Source: UBA1140 sp964573285 (GTDB lineage: Bacteria > Campylobacterota > Campylobacteria > Campylobacterales > Sulfurovaceae). Taken from it: 64,000 nucleotides of DNA. A program made the position numbers and the translations under genes. Shown here piece after piece: positions 26,875-35,106 of the stretch; position 1 is the stretch's first letter, and each line of letters begins with the position of its first letter. A model generated the notes under the pieces. It was not told where the DNA came from, searched no databases, and saw only the letters and a program-made list of their open reading frames with translations. Location: positions 7,236 to 71,235 of the forward strand of contig CAZNJD010000055.1 in NCBI GenBank assembly GCA_964573285.1, given 5' to 3'.

Positions 26875-26909
26875 GTAAATTTTAGAAGAAAAGTTATTAT
26901 ATACTAAAT

Positions 26910-27266
26910 CTATTTAGCTTCAATATCCATACCAATGCTTGAACCTGTAACTTCACTTTTATTAACTAAGTTAAGATTTACATTTTTATTTGCTTCTACT
27001 CTACTATTTTTTGCATCTACTTTCATACCAACTGTAGAGTTTTCAATTTTACTTTTATTAACTAAATTAAGGTTAACATTTTTATTTGCTTCTACTCTAC
27101 TTCCTTCAGCTTTAATTTTCATACCAACTGTAGAGTTTTCAATTTTACTTTTGTTAACTAAGTTAAGGTTAACATTTTTATTTACTTGTACTGTACTTCC
27201 ATCAGCCATTGCTGAAGTCATACCCAAAACTAAGAGTCCTGCTAGTGTTAATGTTAATTTTTTCAT
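26910..27266 (-). CDS. Small exported protein of 32-residue tandem repeats
   Basis: A signal peptide (1-21, ending SAMA) is followed by three tandem units of 32 residues with core NKNVNLNLVNKSKIENS and TVGMK; the last unit is diverged (SEVTGSSIGMDIEAK). Alternating hydrophobic and polar residues and short turns suggest a beta-solenoid or amyloid-like exported protein. Net charge and repeat regularity recall extracellular structural proteins, but no family is recognised. AAAGGA precedes the ATG. It is a single-gene unit with its own boxed promoter and terminator. Confidence 0.8.
   Translation of the reverse strand: MKKLTLTLAGLLVLGMTSAMADGSTVQVNKNVNLNLVNKSKIENSTVGMKIKAEGSRVEANKNVNLNLVNKSKIENSTVGMKVDAKNSRVEANKNVNLNLVNKSEVTGSSIGMDIEAK
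26956..27243 (-). repeat. Three 96-bp tandem repeats inside the exported-protein gene
   Basis: Corresponding points occur at 26956, 27052 and 27148, a 96-bp period. Two copies are nearly identical in DNA, pointing to recent duplication or ongoing homogenisation. Confidence 0.8.
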
Positions 27267-27297
27267 TTTAAATCCTTTTATTTGTTAAGATAAGTGA

Positions 27298-27329
27298 ATT
27301 ATAGTACAAAAAAGTGTTTAATAAGTGTC
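27298..27329 (-). promoter_or_regulatory. Promoter with tandem AAGTGT boxes, upstream of the tandem-repeat gene
   Basis: On the plus strand ATTATA (27298-27303) is followed after 8 bp by AAGTGT (27312-27317), 5 bp, and AAGTGTC (27323-27329). Geometry is identical to the site at 26773-26804. It lies in the divergent spacer before the histidine kinase gene, so it could also control that operon. Confidence 0.65.
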
Positions 27330-27386
27330 TTTTGTTACAAAAAAGGGAAAAAATAGATATTAATCGAATTTATGGTAAAATCAAAT

Positions 27387-28835
27387 ATGAATTTAAAAGC
27401 AATTTTTATAAAACACCTTTTAATTATTACAGTAATATTTCCATTATTGATTATAATATTTTATGGAGTCTCAACCTCTATTACATTAAAATATAAACAT
27501 CAAAAATATGAACAACTAGAATTAAAAAGATATGAAAAAGAGCTAAAGAGTAAACATATAGATTTTTTTAAAGAGAAGGTAAAATATATAGACTCTTTTA
27601 TTAATTTCTTATCACTAGAAAAAAATCTACACAAATCATCTGAACTAACAGATAGAATTTTACTATTTGTAGAGTCTCTAAAAAAATATGATAGTGGATT
27701 TATTTTTGTATTCAAACAAGATGGTACTGTACTAAAACATCCTTGTGCAAATAGATTAATAGAGTTAGTAGAGTCTGATATGCAAATCAATAAAGATGCC
27801 TATAATATATTATATAAACTACTAAATGCCTCTAAATATAATCAATTTATAAACTATAAAGGGACAGATTGCGTAGAAGATAAACTTGTAAACAAAATTG
27901 CATTTGTTCATCATATAAAAAATACTGATTTATATGTAGTTATTAGCAAAAATCAAAAAGATATAGCCCAATCAATAAAAAAGAAGAAAAAAATTTTAGA
28001 AAAAAAGTTAAATGATGAACTAGAAGATATGATGAAATTACTTCTAATTGTATGTTTAATCTCTATTATATTCTCTCTATTTTTTTCCAAAATTATTAAT
28101 ATGCTTATTAGAGATTATGAGAAAGAGATTAAAAAAAATCAAGAAATTATGTTCTCTCAATCAAGACTTGCACAAGCTGGGGAACTAATTAGTATGATTT
28201 CACATCAATGGAGACAACCCATTAGTAAAATTGCTTCTATCGCCTCTAACTTAAGATTTAAAATAATGTTAGAAGAAAATCCTAATATAGAGTATTTGGA
28301 TAACAAATATAAAGAGATAGAAGATTATACAGAATTTCTATCTGAAACAATAGATGATTTCAGAGAATTTTATAAACCCAAAAAAGATAAAGAGTTACTA
28401 TATATACAACCTATTATTGATAAATCATTAATTTTTTTAGAGAATGAGATAAATAAAAAAGATATAAATATCAAAAAGCTTTTTTCTAAAGATGCTAAAA
28501 TATCTCTCTATAAAAATGAGTTAATGCAAGTAATTATCAATATAATACAAAATGCCATAGATTTCTCTAAAAAAGGAGCGTGTATTCATATTAAGACTAT
28601 ATTAAAATCCAAAGAGTATATAATAACTATTACAGATGAAGCTGGAGGAATAGCAAAAGAAAATATAAATAGAATTTTTGATGCACATTTCTCAACAAAA
28701 CAGAGCAAAAACTCTACCAATTTAGGTTTGGGACTCTATGTATCCAAAGTTATTATAGAACAACATTTTCATGGTAAATTAGAAGTTGAGAGTAGAAATA
28801 ATAGTAGTAAATTTACAATAAGGTTGGTACGATGA
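27387..28835 (+). CDS. Membrane histidine kinase with a periplasmic Cache-like sensor
   Basis: From the ATG at 27387 (an in-frame ATG at 27372 is possible) there is a membrane helix (about 5-28), a periplasmic domain of ~170 residues resembling Cache sensors (DSGFIFVFKQDGTVLKHP), a second helix (about 215-235), a HisKA motif MISHQWRQPISK with the phospho-accepting His, and HATPase boxes NIIQNAIDFSKK, ITDEAGGI and GLGLYVSKVII. The SHQWRQP form is common in Campylobacterota. It is coupled by a 4-base overlap to a response regulator and divergent from the exported-protein genes, its likely targets. Confidence 0.9.
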   Translation: MNLKAIFIKHLLIITVIFPLLIIIFYGVSTSITLKYKHQKYEQLELKRYEKELKSKHIDFFKEKVKYIDSFINFLSLEKNLHKSSELTDRILLFVESLKKYDSGFIFVFKQDGTVLKHPCANRLIELVESDMQINKDAYNILYKLLNASKYNQFINYKGTDCVEDKLVNKIAFVHHIKNTDLYVVISKNQKDIAQSIKKKKKILEKKLNDELEDMMKLLLIVCLISIIFSLFFSKIINMLIRDYEKEIKKNQEIMFSQSRLAQAGELISMISHQWRQPISKIASIASNLRFKIMLEENPNIEYLDNKYKEIEDYTEFLSETIDDFREFYKPKKDKELLYIQPIIDKSLIFLENEINKKDINIKKLFSKDAKISLYKNELMQVIINIIQNAIDFSKKGACIHIKTILKSKEYIITITDEAGGIAKENINRIFDAHFSTKQSKNSTNLGLGLYVSKVIIEQHFHGKLEVESRNNSSKFTIRLVR

Positions 28836-29527
28836 TAAATAAAAAATATGAATTACTGAAAAACAAAACTGTTTTATATGTTGAAGATGATTTGACTCTT
28901 CAAAAAAATATTGTAGAGACTCTAGGTCATTTTTTTGATAAAATACTTATGGCATCTGATGGAGATGATGCTTATGATTTATATATTAGCCATCAAAATA
29001 GAATTGACTTAATTATTACTGATATAAATATGCCAAATACTGATGGTATCACATTTTCAAAATCAATTAGAGAGTATGATAAAAATTTACCAATTATTAT
29101 TATATCGGCATATACAGATACCGATTATCTTCTTGATTCAATTGATTTAAATATTGTTAAATATATTACCAAACCATTTACTACAAAAAAAATTATTAAT
29201 TTATTAGATAAATTATTGGAATATTTTAAACTAAATAGCTTTATTGTAATAAATAAGAATATTAAACTAAATTATGAAAATAGTGAATTGATAATAGATA
29301 AGAAAAATATTAAATTAACTAATAGAGAAAAAATTTTTTTAAAACTTTTATCAGAAAATAGTATAGTAACATATAATATGATGTATGACTATATGTGGGA
29401 TATAGATAAAAGTCCAACTGCTGATGCAATCAAATCATTTATAAAAAAATTAAAAAGGAAACTACCATACGATTTAATTAAAAATCAACATAGTATAGGA
29501 TACTATCTGGATATAAAACCTATCTAA
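28832..29527 (+). CDS. OmpR-family response regulator
   Basis: The receiver domain (about 10-130) has the acidic pair in VLYVEDDLTLQ, phospho-acceptor Asp in LIITDINMPNTDG, and Lys in VKYITKPFT. A winged-helix DNA-binding domain follows (about 140-231, NREKIFLKLLSENSIVT to the wing HSIGYYLDIK). OmpR/PhoB-type regulators bind tandem direct repeats with about 11-bp spacing at the -35, exactly what is seen at the two nearby promoters. It is translated with the kinase (ATGA overlap). Confidence 0.9.
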   Translation: MINKKYELLKNKTVLYVEDDLTLQKNIVETLGHFFDKILMASDGDDAYDLYISHQNRIDLIITDINMPNTDGITFSKSIREYDKNLPIIIISAYTDTDYLLDSIDLNIVKYITKPFTTKKIINLLDKLLEYFKLNSFIVINKNIKLNYENSELIIDKKNIKLTNREKIFLKLLSENSIVTYNMMYDYMWDIDKSPTADAIKSFIKKLKRKLPYDLIKNQHSIGYYLDIKPI

Positions 29528-29539
29528 ATAGATAGGTTT
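29516..29539. terminator. Bidirectional terminator between the two-component operon and rpsR
   Basis: AAACCTATCTA-AA-TAGATAGGTTT is a perfect 11-bp stem located between convergent genes. Confidence 0.75.
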
Positions 29540-29551
29540 ATGAATTATAAT

Positions 29552-29815
29552 CTATTTGATAAGTTCAAATGGATTTTCCACTACATTTTTTCTATCAACA
29601 ATGTATGGAATTAGAGCAGTTTGTCTAGCTCTTTTAATAGCTATAGTTACTATCTCTTGATGTCTTTTGCAATTTCCTGTTAATCTTCTTGGCATAATCT
29701 TAAATCTCTCACTAAGACTAATTTTCAATAGATTTAAATCTTTGTAGTCAATATAATCAACTTTTGATTCACAATATTTACAATATCTTTTTTTAAATTT
29801 TCTTCTTTCTGCCAT
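29552..29815 (-). CDS. rpsR: 30S ribosomal protein S18
   Basis: S18 binds the 30S platform with S6. The 87-residue product has the N-terminal Zn-type cysteines KRYCKYCESK, the signature IMPRRLTGNCKRHQ and RARQTALIPYI. AGGAG precedes the ATG. It is the last gene of the conserved rpsF-ssb-rpsR operon, 9 bp after ssb. Confidence 0.97.
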   Translation of the reverse strand: MAERRKFKKRYCKYCESKVDYIDYKDLNLLKISLSERFKIMPRRLTGNCKRHQEIVTIAIKRARQTALIPYIVDRKNVVENPFELIK

Positions 29816-29824
29816 GTTGGTCTC

Positions 29825-30403
29825 CTAAAATGGTATCTCATCTTCATCGATGTCGATTTCTGGAACAGACGGTTGTGCTTGTTGCTTTGGAGCAGAATAA
29901 GCTGGTTGCTCAAAAGCCTGTGGTTGAGAGTAACCTTGTTGCTGTTGAGGAGGGTTACTATATCTACTAGAAGCATCATAACTATTTTGAGTTTGTATCT
30001 GCTGTTGTCCTCCACCATAATTATTTTGGCTAGGTTGATTAGCATATCCATTATTATAATTAGGATTTTGACTATCTGCCTTGGTATCCAACATTTTCAT
30101 AGTCTCTACAATTACAGCATGTTTACTTCTTTTAGTACCATCTTGAGCTGTCCACTGCTCAAACACAAGCCGTCCATCAATTAAAACTTTACTCCCCTTG
30201 TGAAGGTATTGATTAGCTATTTCAGCCGTACGCCCAAAAAATGTTAAGTCGATAAACATAACTTCATCTTTTTGTTCACCAGTTTGGCTTTTCCATTTTC
30301 GGCTTGTTGCAATTCCAACCTTACCAATAGCACTACCACTTTGTGAGTATCTTATCTCAACATCTCTTGTAAGGTTTCCTACCAATACTACTTTGTTATA
30401 CAT
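29825..30403 (-). CDS. ssb: Single-stranded DNA-binding protein
   Basis: SSB coats single-stranded DNA in replication, repair and recombination. The OB fold (about 1-110) begins MYNKVVLVGNLTRDVEIRY. A Gln/Asn/Tyr/Pro-rich flexible linker follows, and the acidic tail EIDIDEDEIPF is the conserved partner-binding peptide. At 192 residues it is typical. AGGAG precedes the ATG. It lies between rpsF and rpsR as in most Campylobacterota. Confidence 0.97.
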   Translation of the reverse strand: MYNKVVLVGNLTRDVEIRYSQSGSAIGKVGIATSRKWKSQTGEQKDEVMFIDLTFFGRTAEIANQYLHKGSKVLIDGRLVFEQWTAQDGTKRSKHAVIVETMKMLDTKADSQNPNYNNGYANQPSQNNYGGGQQQIQTQNSYDASSRYSNPPQQQQGYSQPQAFEQPAYSAPKQQAQPSVPEIDIDEDEIPF

Positions 30404-30421
30404 GGGGTTTCTCCTAAGGTC

Positions 30422-30814
30422 TTATGCCTCTACGCTAGAGGTAGTTAATTCTTCTACTTTTGGTGTCTCTTCTTCTACTGCAACAGCTGATTGAGCTACA
30501 AGTTTATTGAACTGTTTAATCTCTTTTTGTTTAGTATATTTTACAGTCAAATATTTAATAACTTCTTCATTAAACTTCAAATTTCTTTCAAGTTCAGCAA
30601 TAACAGAACCAACAGCATTAAAATAGATAATAGTATAAACGCCTCTTTCATTTTTAGCAACAGGATAAGCAAGTTTTCTCATACCCATATTATTTATAGC
30701 AAGAATTTTAGCACCTTCCCTTTCGAGAATTTCTGTAACTTTAGCAATCTGTGCTGCAATCTCTTCCTCTGTTAGTGTAGGTTTAATCACAAACAGTGTT
30801 TCATAATTGTTCAT
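30422..30814 (-). CDS. rpsF: 30S ribosomal protein S6
   Basis: This 130-residue S6 protein starts MNNYETLFVIKPTL and contains GMRKLAYPVAKNERGVYTIIYF and an acidic C-terminal tail. S6 pairs with S18 on the small subunit. AAAGGA precedes the ATG. It is the first gene of the rpsF-ssb-rpsR operon; the gene to its right is unrelated. Confidence 0.97.
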   Translation of the reverse strand: MNNYETLFVIKPTLTEEEIAAQIAKVTEILEREGAKILAINNMGMRKLAYPVAKNERGVYTIIYFNAVGSVIAELERNLKFNEEVIKYLTVKYTKQKEIKQFNKLVAQSAVAVEEETPKVEELTTSSVEA

Positions 30815-30908
30815 TTAGTTCCTTTGGATTTATAGCCCATTATAAGGATATTTTGATAAATACCTCAAAATGAGCAAGAATTTTGGAAACGGTATTTTAT
30901 CATAATTT

Positions 30909-30929
30909 TTGTTTAGTTAACCTAAACAA
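30909..30929. terminator. Hairpin downstream of the carboxypeptidase gene
   Basis: TTGTTTAG-TTAAC-CTAAACAA is an 8-bp stem just past the minus-strand stop. There is no long T-run in the direction of transcription, so termination is only likely. Confidence 0.5.
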
Positions 30930-30947
30930 ACTAGCTAATATAAAAAT

Positions 30948-33530
30948 TTATTTTAAATTGCCTTGATATGCAACTACCGTACTTTCACTATAATTGGGAA
31001 CATCATCATAACTAAATACAGCATAATATTTATTCATTTTGGTTGAGCCATAAGTATCATAAGTATAGTTATCTATTCCTGCATAAAGTTTAACGCCATC
31101 AAAAGGACTTTTAGGAATATTCCAACGATTTCTAACGACAAAATAGCCTACCAAATCTTCATAACCTAATTTATCCCAACTCAATTTAACTTTACCATTC
31201 TCAACAGTTGCTTTCAAATTTCTAGGTGCAGGAAGAGGGATGCGTCTCTTATTTATATATTTTATTTTTAATTTAGCTGATTGTTTACCTTTATATGCCC
31301 AATTGATAAGATGCTTTCTTGTCAATACACTTGTTGGACGGATAATAAATTTTGCCTCTTGACTATGTCTATGTTTATCTTCTAACTCCAATATAGAGTA
31401 TTTATCAAAAATAAATCTATGTTCTTTTTTTCTACCAAGTTCAGCTGAACTTATCTCATACCCTATATATTCAATTCTATCTCGATTTTTTATATCACTA
31501 TATGTAAACTCGTCTAAGTCAACAAACTCTACATTATATCGAATATCAATATCTTTTTTGACAGTAGTTGTATTATATATCTCTATCCATGCATCTGTTA
31601 TTACACTTTGGTCAATATTAGGTAAAGAGGATAAATCAAATGACATAAATCCATAAATTTTTTCATCATCTCCACTAAATCCACATGCTAATTTATCATG
31701 CTCTATTTCAATATCAGAAATAGTCATAGAGTTAGCAAGTTCTATAGATACCTCAGTAGATGGTACAGTATATTTTATATCAAGAGATGGTCTATAATGT
31801 AATCCTCCACCTTGATTTCCATATCCCAAATCAAATACCATAATTTGAGAATCTCGTCCTAATGGAAGCTCGGTAGGTCCTTCTATTTTAAATATAACTT
31901 TATCTTTTTTTAATTGTTCTTCTAATCTACCTCTCTCAAATTCATTAAAATCCCAATGACTCCAAATTCCTTGTGTCAACTGTTCAGAAGGAATACTTTT
32001 ACCTACTGTTTTAATATATTTAGCACTATCTACTTGGTCAAAATCTCGTATATCTGCAATAGTTTTAGAATCCATAATAGATAATGACCACTCTCCATAT
32101 TTCTCTATCTTTGCAGAAACTCTATTAAGAGGATATAGTGAAAACTTAGCATCAATTATTTGAGCATTTTTGGGAACACTATCCAAATCTATCTGCATTA
32201 TACCATAACAGATACCTCTACCCTCACTTACACCAACTTTGAGAGAATTAACTCCAAAATGACCTATATTTGCTTCAGGTGATTTCTCAGCTACATAACC
32301 AACATTAGATTTTTTTGGAAATATAGTTCTACTAAACTCATTATCTTCTAAAAGTGTTTTGAACTTAACTTTTGGAGCAATAGGTGACTTTGTTTGAGAT
32401 AGTTTATGAACAGCTCGTATATAATAAAAATACATACTACCACTATCTAAATTTTCATCTATAAATTCACAACTAGATGTAATCCCACGCAAAGAGGCAT
32501 CATTACATGCCATTTTATTATTTTTATTTTTATATATCTCAAAGTATATTTCAGGATCTGATGGATAATCCCAAGCCAATTTACATCCATGTGCATCAAA
32601 TTTTACTAAATGAAAATTATCTACTCTCTGAGGGGCATGAGAACTATAACTTTTTGCCTCACCCAAAGCATATAATAATGCAGGAATATTTTCACTAATA
32701 GATTCTGACATATTCTGCATATAATCAGGAATATTTCTAGTTCCAACCTCCACTACAGCAGATATAATCCCTTTGGAATAATAATATTCTCTACCACTTC
32801 CAGAAATTAGTTTGGTAGGTGGTTTTCCTCTATTTATACCATATCTTCTACCTGTTATTTTATATATATGATAATTCATATTAGCACATAGAGTATTGAG
32901 GTCAGTTCCCTCTAACTCCATCTCATGATTGAACTTATGAGCAGGGAAAAATACATTTCCCTGAGAGTGATAATCTAAAGCAATAGTAATATTAGGATGA
33001 GTATCAACAAAATTTTTTATAGCCAATGTTTCTGGTTCTGAGAAAGGTTTAGGACCACTATAAACATTGGAACTGGTATTTTTAGATTTTTGATACCCTA
33101 TAGAAAAGTTACGATTAAGGTCAACACCATAAGTACCATCACCATTATTTCGTCTATTCTTTCTCCAAAATGAGAAGTGTGTACGGCTATACTCAAAGCC
33201 ATCAGGATTGAGACATGGAACAAGATATAAAGTATTATAAGTAATAGTTTTAAGTATTTCAGGATTGTTTTTATAATTTTTAAGAATATAATCTATAAAC
33301 GCTATCCCTAACTCATTACCTATCCACTCTCTAGCATGGACAGTACCTGTAAATAGTAAAGCAGGTTTTAGATTAGCATAAGCAACATTGAGTGAGACTG
33401 TAGCCAACAATATATCCCTATCTTCCCAACTTTTTCCGATACTCTTCACATTAATAATATCAGGATAATTTTTCATACATTCAAAGAGAAACTGTTTACT
33501 CTCTTCATAAGATTTATATTGTTGTTTCAT
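30948..33530 (-). CDS. M14-type zinc carboxypeptidase with FN3 and DNRLRE-like domains
   Basis: The 860-residue protein begins with a peptidase M14 domain (about 1-300). Zn ligands are in TGTVHAREWIG (His65, Glu68) and DYHSQGN; NPDGFEYSRTHFSFWRKNRR carries substrate-binding Asn/Arg; VVEVGTRN gives the catalytic Glu. An FN3-like domain (about 305-395), two DNRLRE-like beta domains (about 410-580 and 590-770) and a C-terminal FN3 (about 775-860) follow. Such modules usually act outside the cell, yet no signal peptide is visible. AGGAG precedes the ATG. It follows two ATP-grasp ligase genes on the same strand. Confidence 0.85.
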   Translation of the reverse strand: MKQQYKSYEESKQFLFECMKNYPDIINVKSIGKSWEDRDILLATVSLNVAYANLKPALLFTGTVHAREWIGNELGIAFIDYILKNYKNNPEILKTITYNTLYLVPCLNPDGFEYSRTHFSFWRKNRRNNGDGTYGVDLNRNFSIGYQKSKNTSSNVYSGPKPFSEPETLAIKNFVDTHPNITIALDYHSQGNVFFPAHKFNHEMELEGTDLNTLCANMNYHIYKITGRRYGINRGKPPTKLISGSGREYYYSKGIISAVVEVGTRNIPDYMQNMSESISENIPALLYALGEAKSYSSHAPQRVDNFHLVKFDAHGCKLAWDYPSDPEIYFEIYKNKNNKMACNDASLRGITSSCEFIDENLDSGSMYFYYIRAVHKLSQTKSPIAPKVKFKTLLEDNEFSRTIFPKKSNVGYVAEKSPEANIGHFGVNSLKVGVSEGRGICYGIMQIDLDSVPKNAQIIDAKFSLYPLNRVSAKIEKYGEWSLSIMDSKTIADIRDFDQVDSAKYIKTVGKSIPSEQLTQGIWSHWDFNEFERGRLEEQLKKDKVIFKIEGPTELPLGRDSQIMVFDLGYGNQGGGLHYRPSLDIKYTVPSTEVSIELANSMTISDIEIEHDKLACGFSGDDEKIYGFMSFDLSSLPNIDQSVITDAWIEIYNTTTVKKDIDIRYNVEFVDLDEFTYSDIKNRDRIEYIGYEISSAELGRKKEHRFIFDKYSILELEDKHRHSQEAKFIIRPTSVLTRKHLINWAYKGKQSAKLKIKYINKRRIPLPAPRNLKATVENGKVKLSWDKLGYEDLVGYFVVRNRWNIPKSPFDGVKLYAGIDNYTYDTYGSTKMNKYYAVFSYDDVPNYSESTVVAYQGNLK

Positions 33531-33540
33531 AATTTAATAT

Positions 33541-33646
33541 CTCCTTTATGAATATTTCAAGTTTATACTTGAAATCAGAAAGGATTTTACTCAATTTCTT
33601 CTTACCTAGACCTTTATAAAAAATATAAAAATCTAGTTATTATATA
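33541..33646 (-). pseudogene. Remnant of a second helix-hairpin-helix segment
   Basis: On the minus strand the spacer encodes, without a start codon, YKGLGKKKLSKILSDFKYK. Its first 12 residues repeat the SIKGLGKKKLSKIL of the upstream ATP-grasp protein. The two DNA copies differ mainly at third codon positions, suggesting an old duplication that stayed coding for a time. The open frame ends at a stop inside the start of the carboxypeptidase. A TTTCAAG/CTTGAAA hairpin lies within it. Confidence 0.5.
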
Positions 33647-35080
33647 TTAATTAACTAAAGAGGCTACCAACTCCTCTTTATAGCCATTCCAAGCCTTTAC
33701 AATTTTGTCAACCATTTTACTATCAACACTCTTAATATCTTCTAAAGCTCTAGGCTCTATCTCTATAATTTTAATAAACTCAACATGATTATAAATGGCA
33801 AGAATTTTACTTAATTTCTTTTTTCCCAAACCTTTGATAGATAATAACAGTGCTTCTAATGCTTCATTACTTATCTCAATAGCCTCTGATGCTTCATCTC
33901 CACTTACTTCTGGTGCTTCTTCTTTTTTTAGTAGAGGAACTTTCATTGATTTTAAGTTTTTGAGTGCAAATCTATCTTGGTAATTCCACTTCTCACTTGG
34001 CCACTCTTCAAATGTTCTCTCTTTTACATCATACATTTTATATACTGAATCTAACTCATGCAAATATACTTCACTATTCCCATACATTTTTTTCTTTTTA
34101 CCAAAATATGCACCATCATATGATGCTCTATACTCACCAAATGTGATATGTCTCATAGTTCTTAATAAATCAGGAGATATTTTACCTAACTCTTCCCAAT
34201 TAAACATTGGCATATGTGGTTTTTTAAATTTACCTTCGCTTAAAGACCACATAATATATTGACCAATCCAATCTCTGATATATGGGAATGCTGCAAAGGC
34301 TGTAGCACATTCAAGAATTCTTACTTTACCATCTTTGCCATATGCTATATCACATGCCCAATATTCAGCATTAGCTGCTTTACTAACTTTGACTGCTAAA
34401 TCAAGTACAGATTTTGGAACATCCATATAATCCATCTCCCCACCTTGACTTGTATTAGTAAGCCACTCACCCTCTGGGGCTCTTCTCCAAAATGCACATA
34501 CTGGTTTATGACCAATAAGCATTACACGAATATCAGCTTCCATTGGTACAAAATCTTGGAAATACATTGGGTGATATTTTTTCTCGTCAAACAAAGCTCT
34601 TGCCTCTTTGTATGAGTCAACTTTATGTACAAAATATCCACCATAATTAGATGGTCCATAAGATTTTTTGATAATTTTCGGATACTCTGTTTTTTTCAAA
34701 AATGTATCTGCATTTCCTCTATTGTAATAAATATATGTTTTTGGAATTGGCAAATTATATTTCCATGCAAATCGTGTTACATTCTCTTTTGATTTATTTG
34801 AGAACTGTGTATCGAGTGATGGTATAAATCTCACATGTGGCAGTTCTCTTGCTATCTCTCTAAATGTTTCATATGCAGTTGCCGGTACATTTCCAATTAA
34901 TACATCAATCTTTTTTCTCTTGACCTCTGCTACAAATCTATCTTTGTCATCTCCCCAGTGATATGTTACTGTCTCTATTTTATTTGGCCAACCTTTGAAG
35001 TTGGAGTGATCAAAAAATCTTAATACGAAATCTAAATATAAAAATCCTAGTTTTGGTAGTTCTTTGTTTTTTAAGCTCAT
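33647..35080 (-). CDS. ATP-grasp protein fused to a helix-hairpin-helix tail
   Basis: The 477-residue protein has a RimK-like ATP-grasp core (about 75-290): NLPIPKTYIYY, PKIIKKSYGPSNYGGYFVHK, YFQDFVPMEADIRVMLIG and WACDIAYGKDGKVRILECA. ATP-grasp enzymes join a carboxylate to an amine with ATP. The usual Mg motif E-x-N reads ECA here, so metal binding may be altered. From about 400 a linker leads to a helix-hairpin-helix-like domain (LLLSIKGLGKKKLSKILAIY), normally seen in DNA-binding proteins. It follows the other ATP-grasp gene by 26 bp. Confidence 0.8.
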   Translation of the reverse strand: MSLKNKELPKLGFLYLDFVLRFFDHSNFKGWPNKIETVTYHWGDDKDRFVAEVKRKKIDVLIGNVPATAYETFREIARELPHVRFIPSLDTQFSNKSKENVTRFAWKYNLPIPKTYIYYNRGNADTFLKKTEYPKIIKKSYGPSNYGGYFVHKVDSYKEARALFDEKKYHPMYFQDFVPMEADIRVMLIGHKPVCAFWRRAPEGEWLTNTSQGGEMDYMDVPKSVLDLAVKVSKAANAEYWACDIAYGKDGKVRILECATAFAAFPYIRDWIGQYIMWSLSEGKFKKPHMPMFNWEELGKISPDLLRTMRHITFGEYRASYDGAYFGKKKKMYGNSEVYLHELDSVYKMYDVKERTFEEWPSEKWNYQDRFALKNLKSMKVPLLKKEEAPEVSGDEASEAIEISNEALEALLLSIKGLGKKKLSKILAIYNHVEFIKIIEIEPRALEDIKSVDSKMVDKIVKAWNGYKEELVASLVN

Positions 35081-35106
35081 TATTTTTCCTTTATATATTT
35101 TAAAAT

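Noticed and set aside
26956..27243. Regular 96-bp repeats considered as a CRISPR-like array
   Set aside because: The units are contiguous, without unique spacers, and stay in frame as a repeated protein.
26935..27288. Long plus-strand ORF opposite the tandem-repeat gene
   Set aside because: It mirrors the repeats of the real minus-strand gene, which has a signal peptide, ribosome binding site, promoter and terminator.
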